Part shown: piece by piece, positions 1 through 8,493 of the stretch | Layout: each line of letters opens with the position of its first letter | How positions within the stretch are numbered: the stretch's first letter is position 1 | DNA from: Chloroflexota bacterium | Lineage (GTDB): Bacteria > Chloroflexota > Dehalococcoidia > Lucifugimonadales > UBA826 | NCBI GenBank assembly: GCA_002718095.1 | Contig: PBDP01000004.1 | Location: forward strand, 233,129 to 241,621 | Direction: 5' to 3' | DNA length: 8,493 nt | The notes under the pieces: model-generated | What the model saw: only the letters and a program-made list of their open reading frames with translations | The model's database searches: none | What the model was told of the DNA's origin: nothing | Translations under genes and position numbers: made by a program

Positions 1-366
1 ATTAATATTGGAAAAAATACTAACATTCAAGATAATTCTGTCGTACATGGAGATGCGGATGTAGTTATTGAAGACAATGTCACTATAGGCCATAGAGTGA
101 TGTGCCATGCAGCATTTATAGGGCAATTTTCCCTAATTGGCAATGGGGCTATTCTTAATGATGGAGTCTCGATAGGGAAAAATTCTATTGTTGCATCAGG
201 ATCTATGGTGCTCGAGAATATGGACATCCCAGAACTTTCAGTAGTTAGAGGGATGCCGGCTCGTGTTAGAGGAGAAGTTACAAGTAAACATATAAATATG
301 CAAATAGAAATAAGCGATATATATGTTAAGAAGGGTAAATTATATAAAGGACAAGGTAATTTATAG
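1..366 (+). CDS. Gamma-carbonic-anhydrase-like hexapeptide-repeat protein, 5' truncated by the window edge
   Basis: The reading frame is open from base 1 to the TAG at 364-366, giving the last 121 residues; the N-terminus lies outside the window. An internal ATG at 97 is not the real start, because conserved family residues lie upstream of it. Repeats of the hexapeptide type (INIGKN, VTIGHR, SLIGNG, VSIGKN) predict a left-handed beta helix. Asn8, Gln10 and His16 in TNIQDNSVVH, then His31 and His36 in GHRVMCH, match the spacing of the Asn/Gln and the three zinc-binding histidines of gamma-class carbonic anhydrases (Cam, YrdA, PaaY relatives). The RGMPARVRGE stretch is the usual end of the helix, followed by about 30 residues likely to form a C-terminal helix. 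The family is trimeric with metal at subunit interfaces. Many members have no proven CO2 hydration activity, so the substrate is uncertain and an acyltransferase-like role remains possible. It converges on rpoC and is probably unrelated to it. Confidence 0.87.
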   Translation: MNIGKNTNIQDNSVVHGDADVVIEDNVTIGHRVMCHAAFIGQFSLIGNGAILNDGVSIGKNSIVASGSMVLENMDIPELSVVRGMPARVRGEVTSKHINMQIEISDIYVKKGKLYKGQGNL

Positions 367-398
367 TAGACGCAATTTACGTCTACTATAAATTACCT
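354..398. terminator. Perfect 19-bp inverted repeat, likely bidirectional terminator between convergent genes
   Basis: Bases 354-372 are the exact reverse complement of 380-398, separated by the 7-nt loop CAATTTA. The stem has 6 G/C pairs out of 19, so its stability comes from length. It sits where the plus-strand hexapeptide gene and rpoC run into each other, and it contains the last three sense codons and stop codon of the former. On the plus strand the stem is followed by T-rich sequence (403-417). On the minus strand the following bases are only moderately U-rich, with no clean U-tract. Because the structure is symmetric, either transcript would form the same hairpin. Termination is inferred from position and structure. 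Confidence 0.75.
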
Positions 399-409
399 GA
401 ATCTTATAT

Positions 410-3400
410 TTATTCTATGGATTCTTCAGGAGATTCCATATCTGTGACAGGTATTATGTTTCCATCTTCGTCTTCAAATTCTGGAGGAGGAGGGCTTTCA
501 GGGATTTCATCTAAAGATAATAATTCATCTAAAGTTTCTACACCTAATTTCTCTCTACCTTCATCAGTATTATCATATCTAGCAGGGATAAGCCGACCAA
601 TTATCACGTTTTCTTTTAAACCACTCAATTTATCTTTTTTGCCCATTACGGCAGATTCTGTTAGAACTCTAGTAGTTTCTTGGAACGATGCGGCAGCTAA
701 GAAACTATCCATATGTAAAGATGCACGTGTAATTCCTAATAATATAGGAATTGCAGTTGCAGGATCTCCACCTTCAGCAAGTACTCCAGCATTTTTATCC
801 TCAAATTCACGTCTATCCATAGGGTCTCCTGGAAGTAAGTCAGTATCTCCGGGTTCGTGTATTTGTACGCGTCTGAGCATCTGCCTAATGATAGATTCGA
901 TATGCTTGTCGTGAATAGGAACTCCTTGAGATCGATATACTTTCTGAACTTCCTCTATCAAGTAAATTTGAACTGCTTCCCTGCCTTGTATTTCTAATAT
1001 TTGTTGAGGGTTTTTGGGACCTGCCGTTATAGCCTGTCCTGCTTCTATAAATTCACCTTCCGTAACTTCCAAGTGTGAAGCTGCAGGTATGGTATAGCTA
1101 CGTTGTTCTTCATCGGTCCATGTTATTGAGACAGTCTTACCTTCTATAGTAACTTGACCAGAATTTCGAGCATATAATGTTGAATCTGTATCTTCCTCTT
1201 CATTTGTGGCTATGGGAGTACCAATAATTACTGTTTCTCCGTCTTTAACAAGTATGTTTTTGTAGTCTTCAACAGAATATTCATCAGTTAGTTCTTCTGT
1301 ATTCGTTATTGCTACTGATCGTCCGTCAGAGCTATCAGAAAATTCGACAATCCCAGATATTTCTGACAATACAGCGGCACCTTTCGGAGATCTCGCTTCA
1401 AATAATTCCTCTACCCTAGGTAATCCGCTTGTAATATCGGCACCGGCAACTCCACCTGTGTGGAATGTTCTCATAGTTAATTGCGTTCCAGGTTCTCCAA
1501 TGCTTTGTGCAGCAATAATACCTACAGCATCCCCAATCATTATTGGCTTTAGATTAGCAAGAGATAATCCATAGCATTGTTTGCATAGGCCTTTTTCTGT
1601 TTCACATGTTAACGGGGATCTCATGTAAGCTGATTTGACATTAGCATTTCTTAAAGCTTTTAATTGTGACTCGTCACTGATGGCCACGTTTTCATCAATT
1701 ATGACTTCACCTGTATCTTCATCGATAATTGGAGCAGCAGTATATCGATATTTTATTCGGTCATAAAATAAGTCTTTTAATGCATCATCTTTATATTCTG
1801 ATATTAATAAGCTTTGAGTAGGATTGCAGTCTTCTTCAGCGATAATTACTTCTTGTGCTACATCGATTAATCTTCTGGTCAAGTAGCCGCTATCTGCAGT
1901 TCTGAGAGCGGTGTCAGCGAGACCTTTCCTAGCACCATGAGTTGATATAAAGTATTCTAAAACGGACAATCCTTCTCTGAAATTAGATTTAATTGGGCGA
2001 TCTATAATTCGGCCTCTTGGATTGGACATCAAGCCTCTCATGCCGGCCATCTGTTTTATTTGAGCTATGTTACCTTTCGCTCCTGAATTAGCCATCATGT
2101 ATATTCCGCCATAGTTTGGTAGATCTTCAGCAATAACTTGAGTCAATTCATCGTTTGCATCAGTCCAAATTCTCACAGTGGCGTTATATTTTTCTTCTTC
2201 AGTGATTAAACCGTCTAAATATTGTTCTTCTAATAAACTAACCGATTTTTCAGCTTTTGCTACTATGTCAGATTTCTTAGGTGACACTTTAACATCATTT
2301 ATTGCTATTGATACGCCAGATTTTGATGAATTTTTAAACCCTAGGTTTTTAATATTATCTAATACAATAGCTGCACCTTCATTCCCTAAGCTTCTGAAAC
2401 ATTGTCCAGTGAGTTCTCGTAGTCTATTCCTTTCCACTTCAGCGTTTTCAAATGGGATGTCTTCTGGAAGAACATTGTTAAACACAATTCTTCCTACTGA
2501 TGTTTCTATCCAATCGCCATTTGGATTTCTAACATTAATCAATGCACGCAGCGATATTGCTTCTACTTCGCTAGCTAAAACTGCGTCTTCAAAATTACTA
2601 TATGTATTTCCAGTACCTTTGGCATTAGGGTCTATTGATGTCATGTAATAACATCCGAGAACCATATCTAGCGATGGGGTTACAATAGGTTCCCCAGAGC
2701 TAGGAGCTAACATATTATATGTACTTAACATTAACTTTCGAGCTTCTAATACCGATAACCTGGATAATGGAACGTGTACAGCCATTTGATCACCGTCAAA
2801 ATCTGCATTAAATGCGGTACATACAAGAGGATGAACTCTTATTGCACTGCCTTCGATTAAAACAGGTTCAAAAGCTTGAATTCCAAGTCTATGTAGAGTA
2901 GGAGCTCGGTTTAATAAGACTGGTCTTTCTTTTACAACTTCACCAAGGATTTCCCATACTTCTACCCTGTTTCTTTCTGCTAATCTTTTAGCACTTCGTA
3001 TATTATGTGCATATCCTTTTAGAACTAATCTATGCATAACAAATGGTTTAAATAACTCTAATGCCATTCGTCTAGGAAGTCCGCATTGATTAAGGTTTAA
3101 TTCTGGCCCTGCGATAATTACTGATCTCCCACTATAATCTACTCTTTTCCCTAAAAGATTTTGCCTAAATCTACCTTGTTTACCTCGTAGAAGGTCTGAT
3201 AACGATTTCAATTTATGATTATGGCTTCCTGAAACAGCGCGCCCTCTTCTACCATTGTCAATTAAAGCATCAACAGATTCTTGGAGCATCCTTTTCTCGT
3301 TTCGGACAATTATTTCAGGAGCTTGCAATTCTATCAGTCTCCTCAATCGATTGTTTCTATTGATTACTCTTCTATAGAGATCATTTAAGTCACTAGTAGC

Positions 3401-4462
3401 AAATCTTCCTCCATCTAATTGGACCATTGGTCTTAAGTCTGGTGGCAATACAGGTAGTTTTGTTAATACCATCCATTCTGGTTTATTGAAACTTTTCCTG
3501 AAAGACTCTACTACTCTTAATCTTTTAATAACTTTTTTTCTTTTTTGTCCAGAAGTACTTTGCATATCATTTTGCAGAGTTTCTCTTAATTCATCTAAAT
3601 CTATATGGTTTTGTAAAACATACATTACAGATTCGGCCCCCATGCCAGCTTTAAACATGCCTGCAAACTGGGTTCTATAATCTCTATATTGAGTTTCTGT
3701 AAGAAGTTGAGTTATTTTCAATTCAGATAACATGGATATCAATAAGTCTAGACGCTCTATTTCAGATTCATATTCTTCTCCTAAAGTATTCTCTAAATCT
3801 GTTAAAGCTGAATTTATTTCATCAGATATTTTTTCTATTTTATCTTTAGCTTTTGTTTCTTTGGAAGTTAGTTTTTTAGGGTCTTTAGCGTTAGATAATA
3901 TTTCTTCTAAGTCTGTTAGTTCATCTTTATTGGATTCACTCAATTCTGCTTTTTTATCTTCTACTTTAGAATCTTTTTCAGAATTTATTCTTTCTAAATC
4001 TGCGTGTAAGGATTCAAGCATTTGCTCTTTAAGTTCTTCGTCTACATCTGTTACTAAATATTGAGCAAAATACAAAACGCGGTCTAAATTTCTAGGAGAA
4101 AGATCCAACAGTAATCCTAATCGGCTAGGGCTTCCTTTTGAAAACCATATGTGTGCAACAGGGGCAGCTAAATCTATGTGTCCCATTCTTTCGCGTCGCA
4201 CTTTTGAGCGAGCTACTTCTACTCCACACCTATCACACGTAACTCCTCTAAATCTTATTTTCTTATATTTTCCACAATAGCATTCCCAGTCTTTTGAAGG
4301 ACCAAATATTCTTTCGCAAAATAGGCCATCTTTTTCAGGACGTAAAGTTCTGTAATTAATTGTTTCAGGCTTAGTAACTTCACCCCATGACCATTTTTCA
4401 ATAGAACTTGGTGATGCTAGTGATATTGTTATTGCATTAAAATCATTTGCTGCTTGAGCCAT
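410..4462 (-). CDS. rpoC: DNA-directed RNA polymerase subunit beta'
   Basis: Beta' subunit of RNA polymerase, forming the clamp and most of the active centre of the cytoplasmic enzyme. I chose the ATG at 4462 (1350 residues, ending TAA) because GGAG lies 9 nt upstream; the in-frame GTG at 4477 overlaps that GGAG and would add only five residues. Visible in order: zinc ribbon Cys61, Cys63, Cys76, Cys79; a charged helical insert about 140-251; sigma-binding clamp helices about 362-409; switch region [20 protein letters not shown] about 427-446; catalytic NADFDGD with Asp554, Asp556, Asp558 binding magnesium; bridge helix about 789-812; second zinc site Cys879, Cys953, Cys960, Cys963; trigger loop [16 protein letters not shown] about 989-1004 with Met997 and His1001; and the conserved C-terminal block [13 protein letters not shown] before an acidic tail of about 45 residues. 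There is no large trigger-loop insert of the E. coli type. It lies 42 bp after rpoB and is probably co-transcribed. All catalytic and zinc residues are present, with no frameshift. Confidence 0.99.
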   Translation of the reverse strand: MAQAANDFNAITISLASPSSIEKWSWGEVTKPETINYRTLRPEKDGLFCERIFGPSKDWECYCGKYKKIRFRGVTCDRCGVEVARSKVRRERMGHIDLAAPVAHIWFSKGSPSRLGLLLDLSPRNLDRVLYFAQYLVTDVDEELKEQMLESLHADLERINSEKDSKVEDKKAELSESNKDELTDLEEILSNAKDPKKLTSKETKAKDKIEKISDEINSALTDLENTLGEEYESEIERLDLLISMLSELKITQLLTETQYRDYRTQFAGMFKAGMGAESVMYVLQNHIDLDELRETLQNDMQSTSGQKRKKVIKRLRVVESFRKSFNKPEWMVLTKLPVLPPDLRPMVQLDGGRFATSDLNDLYRRVINRNNRLRRLIELQAPEIIVRNEKRMLQESVDALIDNGRRGRAVSGSHNHKLKSLSDLLRGKQGRFRQNLLGKRVDYSGRSVIIAGPELNLNQCGLPRRMALELFKPFVMHRLVLKGYAHNIRSAKRLAERNRVEVWEILGEVVKERPVLLNRAPTLHRLGIQAFEPVLIEGSAIRVHPLVCTAFNADFDGDQMAVHVPLSRLSVLEARKLMLSTYNMLAPSSGEPIVTPSLDMVLGCYYMTSIDPNAKGTGNTYSNFEDAVLASEVEAISLRALINVRNPNGDWIETSVGRIVFNNVLPEDIPFENAEVERNRLRELTGQCFRSLGNEGAAIVLDNIKNLGFKNSSKSGVSIAINDVKVSPKKSDIVAKAEKSVSLLEEQYLDGLITEEEKYNATVRIWTDANDELTQVIAEDLPNYGGIYMMANSGAKGNIAQIKQMAGMRGLMSNPRGRIIDRPIKSNFREGLSVLEYFISTHGARKGLADTALRTADSGYLTRRLIDVAQEVIIAEEDCNPTQSLLISEYKDDALKDLFYDRIKYRYTAAPIIDEDTGEVIIDENVAISDESQLKALRNANVKSAYMRSPLTCETEKGLCKQCYGLSLANLKPIMIGDAVGIIAAQSIGEPGTQLTMRTFHTGGVAGADITSGLPRVEELFEARSPKGAAVLSEISGIVEFSDSSDGRSVAITNTEELTDEYSVEDYKNILVKDGETVIIGTPIATNEEEDTDSTLYARNSGQVTIEGKTVSITWTDEEQRSYTIPAASHLEVTEGEFIEAGQAITAGPKNPQQILEIQGREAVQIYLIEEVQKVYRSQGVPIHDKHIESIIRQMLRRVQIHEPGDTDLLPGDPMDRREFEDKNAGVLAEGGDPATAIPILLGITRASLHMDSFLAAASFQETTRVLTESAVMGKKDKLSGLKENVIIGRLIPARYDNTDEGREKLGVETLDELLSLDEIPESPPPPEFEDEDGNIIPVTDMESPEESIE

Positions 4463-4471
4463 TTTGATTAA

Positions 4472-4475
4472 CTCC
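4472..4475 (-). promoter_or_regulatory. Ribosome binding site of rpoC
   Basis: On the minus strand the sequence reads GGAG, then 9 nt, then the ATG at 4462. This is good Shine-Dalgarno spacing and decides the start codon: the alternative GTG at 4477 uses the last G of this motif and has no purine-rich site of its own at a useful distance. The motif lies in the 42-bp rpoB-rpoC spacer, in which I see no terminator-like hairpin, consistent with read-through from rpoB. Confidence 0.75.
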
Positions 4476-4504
4476 ACATAAAATTTAAGGTTAGTTAAGT
4501 TTGT

Positions 4505-7500
4505 TTATTCGGTATCATTAGTTGAAAGGTCGTCATCAACAACTTCTGTTTCAAGCTCAATCTCGATAGTATTGGCTGGAGATTCAGAGTCATTCCCCTC
4601 TAATGAGTTTGATTCTTCTTCTATAGCTTCGACTTCATCAGTATTGCCTAACGTCTGTTCAAGTAATGTTATGGGATCAGCTAAGGCTGCGGATTCTCCG
4701 AAAGGATCTATATCTGTATTATCAGGGTCAAAATCTTCAAATCCTTCTGTTTCAAGTTCTATAGAAAGACCTAAACTTTGAAGTTCTTTCATTAAGACAT
4801 GAAAAGATTGGGGTATACCCGGTTGAGCTACATCTTCACCCTTTATAATTGCTTCGTATGTTTTTACTCTACCTATTTCATCATCAGATTTTATGGTTAG
4901 CATTTCTCTAAGATTATGAGCAGCGCTATAAGCTTCTAAAGCCCATACTTCCATTTCTCCAAATCTTTGACCTCCCATCTGTGCTTTACCACCTAAGGGT
5001 TGTTGAGTAATGAGAGAATATGGGCCTGTTGCCCTTGCGTGTATCTTATCTTCTACTAAATGAATTAACTTAAGCATATAGATATATCCAACAGTTATTG
5101 GTTGATCAAACTGTTCTCCGGTTTTGCCATCATACAAAGTAGATTTTCCAAAAATAGGAGCAGCCATTTGATGGTCGCGATTTAAATCAAGTGCAAGACC
5201 CATCATGTCGTCTAATGACATTTCTGAGGAGTCAGTATTTGTATATTCAGATAACCATATTTTTAAACATGCTTTTCTTGCAGTATTTGGTAGAGAAGAT
5301 ACAAATATCTCGTTAAAATCTAGAGAACGAGATTTTAGATAATCTTCTATTACGTTTAAATCAATGTCTGCATCATCAAGCAAATTCATAGGTGTATCTT
5401 TATAAGACTGCTCAATTATCCAAGCTTTAGCAAGCTGATCTTCTATGTCTTCGTCAGAAGCTCCGTCGAAAACAGGAGTTTCTGCATTAAAACCTAATCT
5501 TTTTGCAGCCCATCCCAAATGTGTTTCTAGTACTTGGCCTAAGTTCATTCTAGATGGAACACCTATTGGGTTGAGTATGATATCTATCGGAGTTCCGTCA
5601 GGTAAATACGGCATATCCTCTTCAGGTAATATCTTGGCAATAACACCTTTGTTACCATGGCGACCTGCCATTTTATCCCCCTCAGTTATTTTCCTAGTTT
5701 GAGCCACCCAAACTCGTACAAGTTTGTTAACTCCCGGAGGCAAATCGTCCCCCTCTTCACGTTTTAGGACTTTTACATCTATAACCTTTCCGCCTTGTCC
5801 ATGAGGAACATATAAAGATGAATCTTTTACGTCTCTAGCTTTTTCTCCAAATATAGCTCGTAACAGTTTTTCTTCCGCGCTGAGTTCAGTTTCACCTTTT
5901 GGAGTAATTTTACCCACTAGTATGTCTCTATTACTTACTTCAGCTCCTATTCTTATGATTCCTTCCTCATCTAAATTCCGTAAACTTTCCTCACCTATAT
6001 TAGGAATATCGCGAGTAATTTCTTCAGGCCCTAATTTTGTGTCTCTAGCTTCAACTTCATGTTTTTCAATATGGACAGAGGTAAATTTGTCTTCTTTTAT
6101 TAACCTGTTGCTTAATATAATTGCATCTTCAAAGTTGTACCCTTCCCAAGTCATGAAGCCTACAAGTACATTCTGCCCAAGAGCTAGTTTGCCCCCATCA
6201 GTAGATGACCCATCTGCTAGCACATCACCTTTTTTAACTCGCATGTTTACGTCTACAATTGGCCTTTGGTTAATACAAGTTCCCTGATTGCTTCTATGAA
6301 ATTTTAAAAGCCCGTGGGAATGTAGATTTCCCTCATTATCTTCTACAATTATTTCAGTACCAGTTACGCTTTTTATAATTCCATCTGTTTGGGATAAAAT
6401 CACTTGACCACTGTCTCTAGCAACATATCTTTCCATTCCTGTACCAACTATTGGGTATTCAGGTTTTAACAATGGCACAGCTTGACGTTGCATATTTGAT
6501 CCCATTAAAGCGCGGTTTGCATCATCGTGTTCAAGGAATGGAATTAATGAAGTGGAGACACTAACTAATTGTAGCGGTGATACATCCATATAGGTTAATT
6601 CTGATGTAGAATCAGTTCCTACTGGGAGATATATCACGTTTTCCCCCATTCGGCATTCTACCCTATCCTCAATAAATTCTCCCGCCTCATTTATTACTGA
6701 GTTAGCTTGTGCTATGAAATAATTCTCTTCCTCATCAGCCGTCAAGTGCACTATATCTTCTACATTTTTTGATACGAAGGGTTTTACGGGAATTTTTTGA
6801 ATTTTTTGAGAAGATATTCGGCCTGCAGTTCTAATTGTAATTTGTGTGCCTGCTTTTACAATTGTTTTTCCATCATCAGATTGAACATCAATCATAGGAG
6901 TGTGCCCGATTAAACCTTCAGGGGTTTCATTCGTTATTTCATTAAGAACTTTTCTGTACGGCGTCTCTATGAAACCAAATTCGTTTGTTTTAGCGTATGT
7001 TGCCAAGGAAGTTAACAATCCAATGTTAGGGCCTTCAGGAGTTTCGATAGGACATATTCTGCCATAGTGGGAATGGTGAACGTCCCTAACATCAAATCCA
7101 GCACGTTCTCTGGATAATCCTCCGGGACCTAGAGCCGACAATCTTCTCTTGTGAGTAAGTTCAGCAAGTGGGTTTGCTTGATCCATGAATTGAGACAACT
7201 GTGAACCACCAAAGAATTCCCTTAAAGCAGCAACTACTGGACGAACATTAATTAAAGCAGCTGGAGTTGTAGTATCTGGGTCAGATTGGATTGTCATCCG
7301 TTCTTTTATGACACGTTCCATTCTTAATAATCCGACTCTGACTTGATTTTGAATCAACTCTCCAACGGAGCGAACTCTTCTATTTCCAAGATGGTCGATA
7401 TCATTAGCTTTTCTTTTTTGATTATTTATTTCAATGATTCTTTTAAGAAGATTAACAATATCTGTACGTGTAAGTACTCTTTCAGAAACTGAATTATCTC

Positions 7501-8416
7501 TATTGGCGTTTTCAGAGCCTTTCAAATTACTATCTAATTTATATCTGCCAACTTTACCTAAGTCATATCTGCGAGGATCAAAAAATAAAGAATCTATTAA
7601 TTTTCTAGCATTTTCTGCGTTTGGCGGCTCACCGGGCCGTATTCTTCTATAAAATTCTAATAAGGCCTCTTCACTAGTCTTAACGCTTGAGTCCTTTGCA
7701 ATTGTTGTCTTAATAAATTGATGATCTTCATTTGTGTCTACGTCCGAAAACAACGCCATCAATTCTTCATCGCTTTCGTAGCCTTCGCCTAAAGATCTTA
7801 GAAGTGTAGTAACAGGAGTTTTCCTCTTACGGTCTATTTTTACGTATAGAACGTCTCGATTGCTAGTTTCAAATTCCATCCAAGCTCCCCTGTATGGTAT
7901 GAGTTTGGCGGAAGATAAGGGTCTTCCTGTAGCAGGGTCTAGATCAGCAGTAAAGTACGCTCCTGGTGATCGGACCAATTGGCTTACGACAACTCTTTCC
8001 GCACCATTTATTATGAATGTACCTGCTCTTGTCATCATCGGAATATTACCTACATATAGGCGTTGTTCTTTTACTTCACCTTGGCCTGGGCCCGCTGCAT
8101 TTATTTCCAACTCTACAGTCACATACATAGCTGCTTCAAAGGTTTTCTCTTGCTCCCGACATTCATCCTCATTAAATTTTGGTTCTTCAAAGTCATGACC
8201 GACGAACCTGAGAGAGAATCTAGGGTTGTTTCCTTGATTATCCTCAATGGGAGAAATTTCATTAAACAATTCCGTTAACCCAGAATCTTTAAACCATAAA
8301 AATGATTCTTTTTGAATATCTACTAAATCAGGAACATCAATTACTTTGGGTATTCTTGAGAAGGATTTTGTTTCTGGGAACATTTCTATAAAATTACGAG
8401 ACACAGAAGAAGTCAT
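4505..8416 (-). CDS. rpoB: DNA-directed RNA polymerase subunit beta
   Basis: Beta subunit of RNA polymerase; with beta' it forms the active-site cleft and carries the rifampicin pocket. I chose the ATG at 8416 (1303 residues, TAA stop), preceded by AGGAG; a GTG at 8428 would add four residues but overlaps that site. Visible in order: N-terminal [16 protein letters not shown] block about 137-152; rifampicin region [20 protein letters not shown] about 405-424, followed by RLSALGPGG, with the usual drug-contact residues Leu407, Ser408, Gln409, Asp412, His422 and Ser427; [20 protein letters not shown] about 623-642; NFEDAI with Glu763 and Asp764; flap region about 860-890; [12 protein letters not shown] with the active-site lysines Lys915 and Lys923; and the C-terminal clamp-anchoring block with [20 protein letters not shown] about 1142-1161. 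The large lineage inserts of E. coli beta are absent. After the conserved end (about residue 1220) comes an acidic tail of about 80 residues. rpoC follows after 42 bp. The frame is intact throughout. Confidence 0.99.
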   Translation of the reverse strand: MTSSVSRNFIEMFPETKSFSRIPKVIDVPDLVDIQKESFLWFKDSGLTELFNEISPIEDNQGNNPRFSLRFVGHDFEEPKFNEDECREQEKTFEAAMYVTVELEINAAGPGQGEVKEQRLYVGNIPMMTRAGTFIINGAERVVVSQLVRSPGAYFTADLDPATGRPLSSAKLIPYRGAWMEFETSNRDVLYVKIDRKRKTPVTTLLRSLGEGYESDEELMALFSDVDTNEDHQFIKTTIAKDSSVKTSEEALLEFYRRIRPGEPPNAENARKLIDSLFFDPRRYDLGKVGRYKLDSNLKGSENANRDNSVSERVLTRTDIVNLLKRIIEINNQKRKANDIDHLGNRRVRSVGELIQNQVRVGLLRMERVIKERMTIQSDPDTTTPAALINVRPVVAALREFFGGSQLSQFMDQANPLAELTHKRRLSALGPGGLSRERAGFDVRDVHHSHYGRICPIETPEGPNIGLLTSLATYAKTNEFGFIETPYRKVLNEITNETPEGLIGHTPMIDVQSDDGKTIVKAGTQITIRTAGRISSQKIQKIPVKPFVSKNVEDIVHLTADEEENYFIAQANSVINEAGEFIEDRVECRMGENVIYLPVGTDSTSELTYMDVSPLQLVSVSTSLIPFLEHDDANRALMGSNMQRQAVPLLKPEYPIVGTGMERYVARDSGQVILSQTDGIIKSVTGTEIIVEDNEGNLHSHGLLKFHRSNQGTCINQRPIVDVNMRVKKGDVLADGSSTDGGKLALGQNVLVGFMTWEGYNFEDAIILSNRLIKEDKFTSVHIEKHEVEARDTKLGPEEITRDIPNIGEESLRNLDEEGIIRIGAEVSNRDILVGKITPKGETELSAEEKLLRAIFGEKARDVKDSSLYVPHGQGGKVIDVKVLKREEGDDLPPGVNKLVRVWVAQTRKITEGDKMAGRHGNKGVIAKILPEEDMPYLPDGTPIDIILNPIGVPSRMNLGQVLETHLGWAAKRLGFNAETPVFDGASDEDIEDQLAKAWIIEQSYKDTPMNLLDDADIDLNVIEDYLKSRSLDFNEIFVSSLPNTARKACLKIWLSEYTNTDSSEMSLDDMMGLALDLNRDHQMAAPIFGKSTLYDGKTGEQFDQPITVGYIYMLKLIHLVEDKIHARATGPYSLITQQPLGGKAQMGGQRFGEMEVWALEAYSAAHNLREMLTIKSDDEIGRVKTYEAIIKGEDVAQPGIPQSFHVLMKELQSLGLSIELETEGFEDFDPDNTDIDPFGESAALADPITLLEQTLGNTDEVEAIEEESNSLEGNDSESPANTIEIELETEVVDDDLSTNDTE

Positions 8417-8427
8417 TATTTGTATCA

Positions 8428-8432
8428 CTCCT
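8428..8432 (-). promoter_or_regulatory. Ribosome binding site of rpoB
   Basis: The minus strand reads AGGAG followed by 11 nt and the ATG at 8416. The spacing is a little long but the match to the anti-Shine-Dalgarno sequence is strong (AGGAGTGA resembles AGGAGGTGA with one G missing). It argues for ATG 8416 over the in-frame GTG at 8428, whose first base is the last G of the motif. Confidence 0.7.
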
Positions 8433-8459
8433 GAATAGGGAAGCTATTGTTAAACGATA

Positions 8460-8488
8460 ATTAAATGGTATATTTGAGACGATTGAAA
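8460..8488 (-). promoter_or_regulatory. Weak sigma-70-like promoter candidate upstream of rpoB
   Basis: In the 77-bp rpoB leader the minus strand has TTTAAT (8465-8460, five of six matches to TATAAT) placed 17 bp after TTTCAA (8488-8483, only three of six matches to TTGACA). Spacing is ideal, but in such AT-rich DNA a match of this quality occurs easily by chance. The window ends just upstream, so I cannot see whether rplJ-rplL or another gene lies there and supplies the transcript instead. No L10-type leader or hairpin is visible in the part shown. Confidence 0.25.
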
Positions 8489-8493
8489 TGACG

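Noticed and set aside
97-366. A complete 89-residue gene starting at the ATG at 97
   Set aside because: The same frame is open to base 1, and the upstream part contains conserved hexapeptide repeats and the first metal-ligand histidine, so this is an internal methionine of a longer truncated gene.
417-914. 165-codon open frame on the plus strand
   Set aside because: It lies entirely antisense to the conserved C-terminal region of rpoC. Its Ser/Pro-rich, low-complexity product mirrors the codons of the opposite strand and shows no family motif.
2178-2648. 156-codon open frame on the plus strand
   Set aside because: It is antisense to the middle of rpoC, has no recognisable domain, and the rpoC frame under it is intact and conserved.
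3710-4045. Possible inserted mobile or selfish element (intein-like) in rpoC
   Set aside because: The insert is short, in frame, helical and charged, lacks intein splice residues and endonuclease motifs, and sits at a known lineage-specific insertion point of beta'.
5922-6287. 121-codon open frame on the plus strand
   Set aside because: It is antisense to conserved rpoB sequence around the NFEDAI active-site block and has no family signature; a shadow frame.
7860-8198. 112-codon open frame on the plus strand, overlapped by another at 8063-8278
   Set aside because: Both are antisense to the conserved N-terminal lobe of rpoB, and two mutually overlapping frames on the non-coding strand are typical of chance.
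8417-8493. End of an upstream rplL or other gene on the minus strand
   Set aside because: One frame stays open through this segment, but no recognisable ribosomal-protein C-terminus can be read in so few codons, so no call is made.
1-8493. An undescribed biological system hidden in the window
   Set aside because: Almost every base belongs to intact, highly conserved rpoB and rpoC or to a recognisable hexapeptide gene. No arrays, transposase remnants, RNA genes or unknown gene clusters are visible.

Overview
The window is an ordinary housekeeping region. It carries the genes for the two largest subunits of bacterial RNA polymerase, rpoB (beta) and rpoC (beta'), in tandem on the minus strand. 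They fill about 94% of the bases. The 3' part of a hexapeptide-repeat (gamma-carbonic-anhydrase-like) gene enters from the left edge on the plus strand and meets rpoC tail to tail.

Organism: the DNA is visibly AT-rich and both subunits are full length and intact. The beta' sequence combines a charged helical insert near residues 140-251, as in actinobacterial beta', no large insert in the trigger loop (unlike E. coli), and motif variants such as [13 protein letters not shown] and MVLGCYYMT that I associate with Chloroflexota. My best guess is an AT-rich, possibly marine (SAR202/Dehalococcoidia-like), member of Chloroflexota. This rests on remembered family sequences and needs a tree.

Layout from left to right: 1-366, 5'-truncated hexapeptide-repeat protein (+); 354-398, a perfect 19-bp inverted repeat with a 7-nt loop, a likely bidirectional terminator for the two convergent genes; 410-4462, rpoC (-); 4463-4504, a 42-bp spacer holding the rpoC ribosome binding site; 4505-8416, rpoB (-); 8417-8493, the rpoB leader with a clear ribosome binding site and a weak promoter candidate. 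No gene-free stretch exceeds 300 bases.

How it works together: rpoB and rpoC are probably co-transcribed, and their products assemble with alpha and omega into core RNA polymerase, sharing the active site (DFDGD of beta' with the two lysines of beta). The left-hand gene looks functionally unrelated and is separated by the terminator. I found no mobile element, CRISPR array, tRNA, rRNA or unknown system. The points worth a second look are the long perfect palindrome, the acidic tails on both subunits, and the helical insert in beta'.
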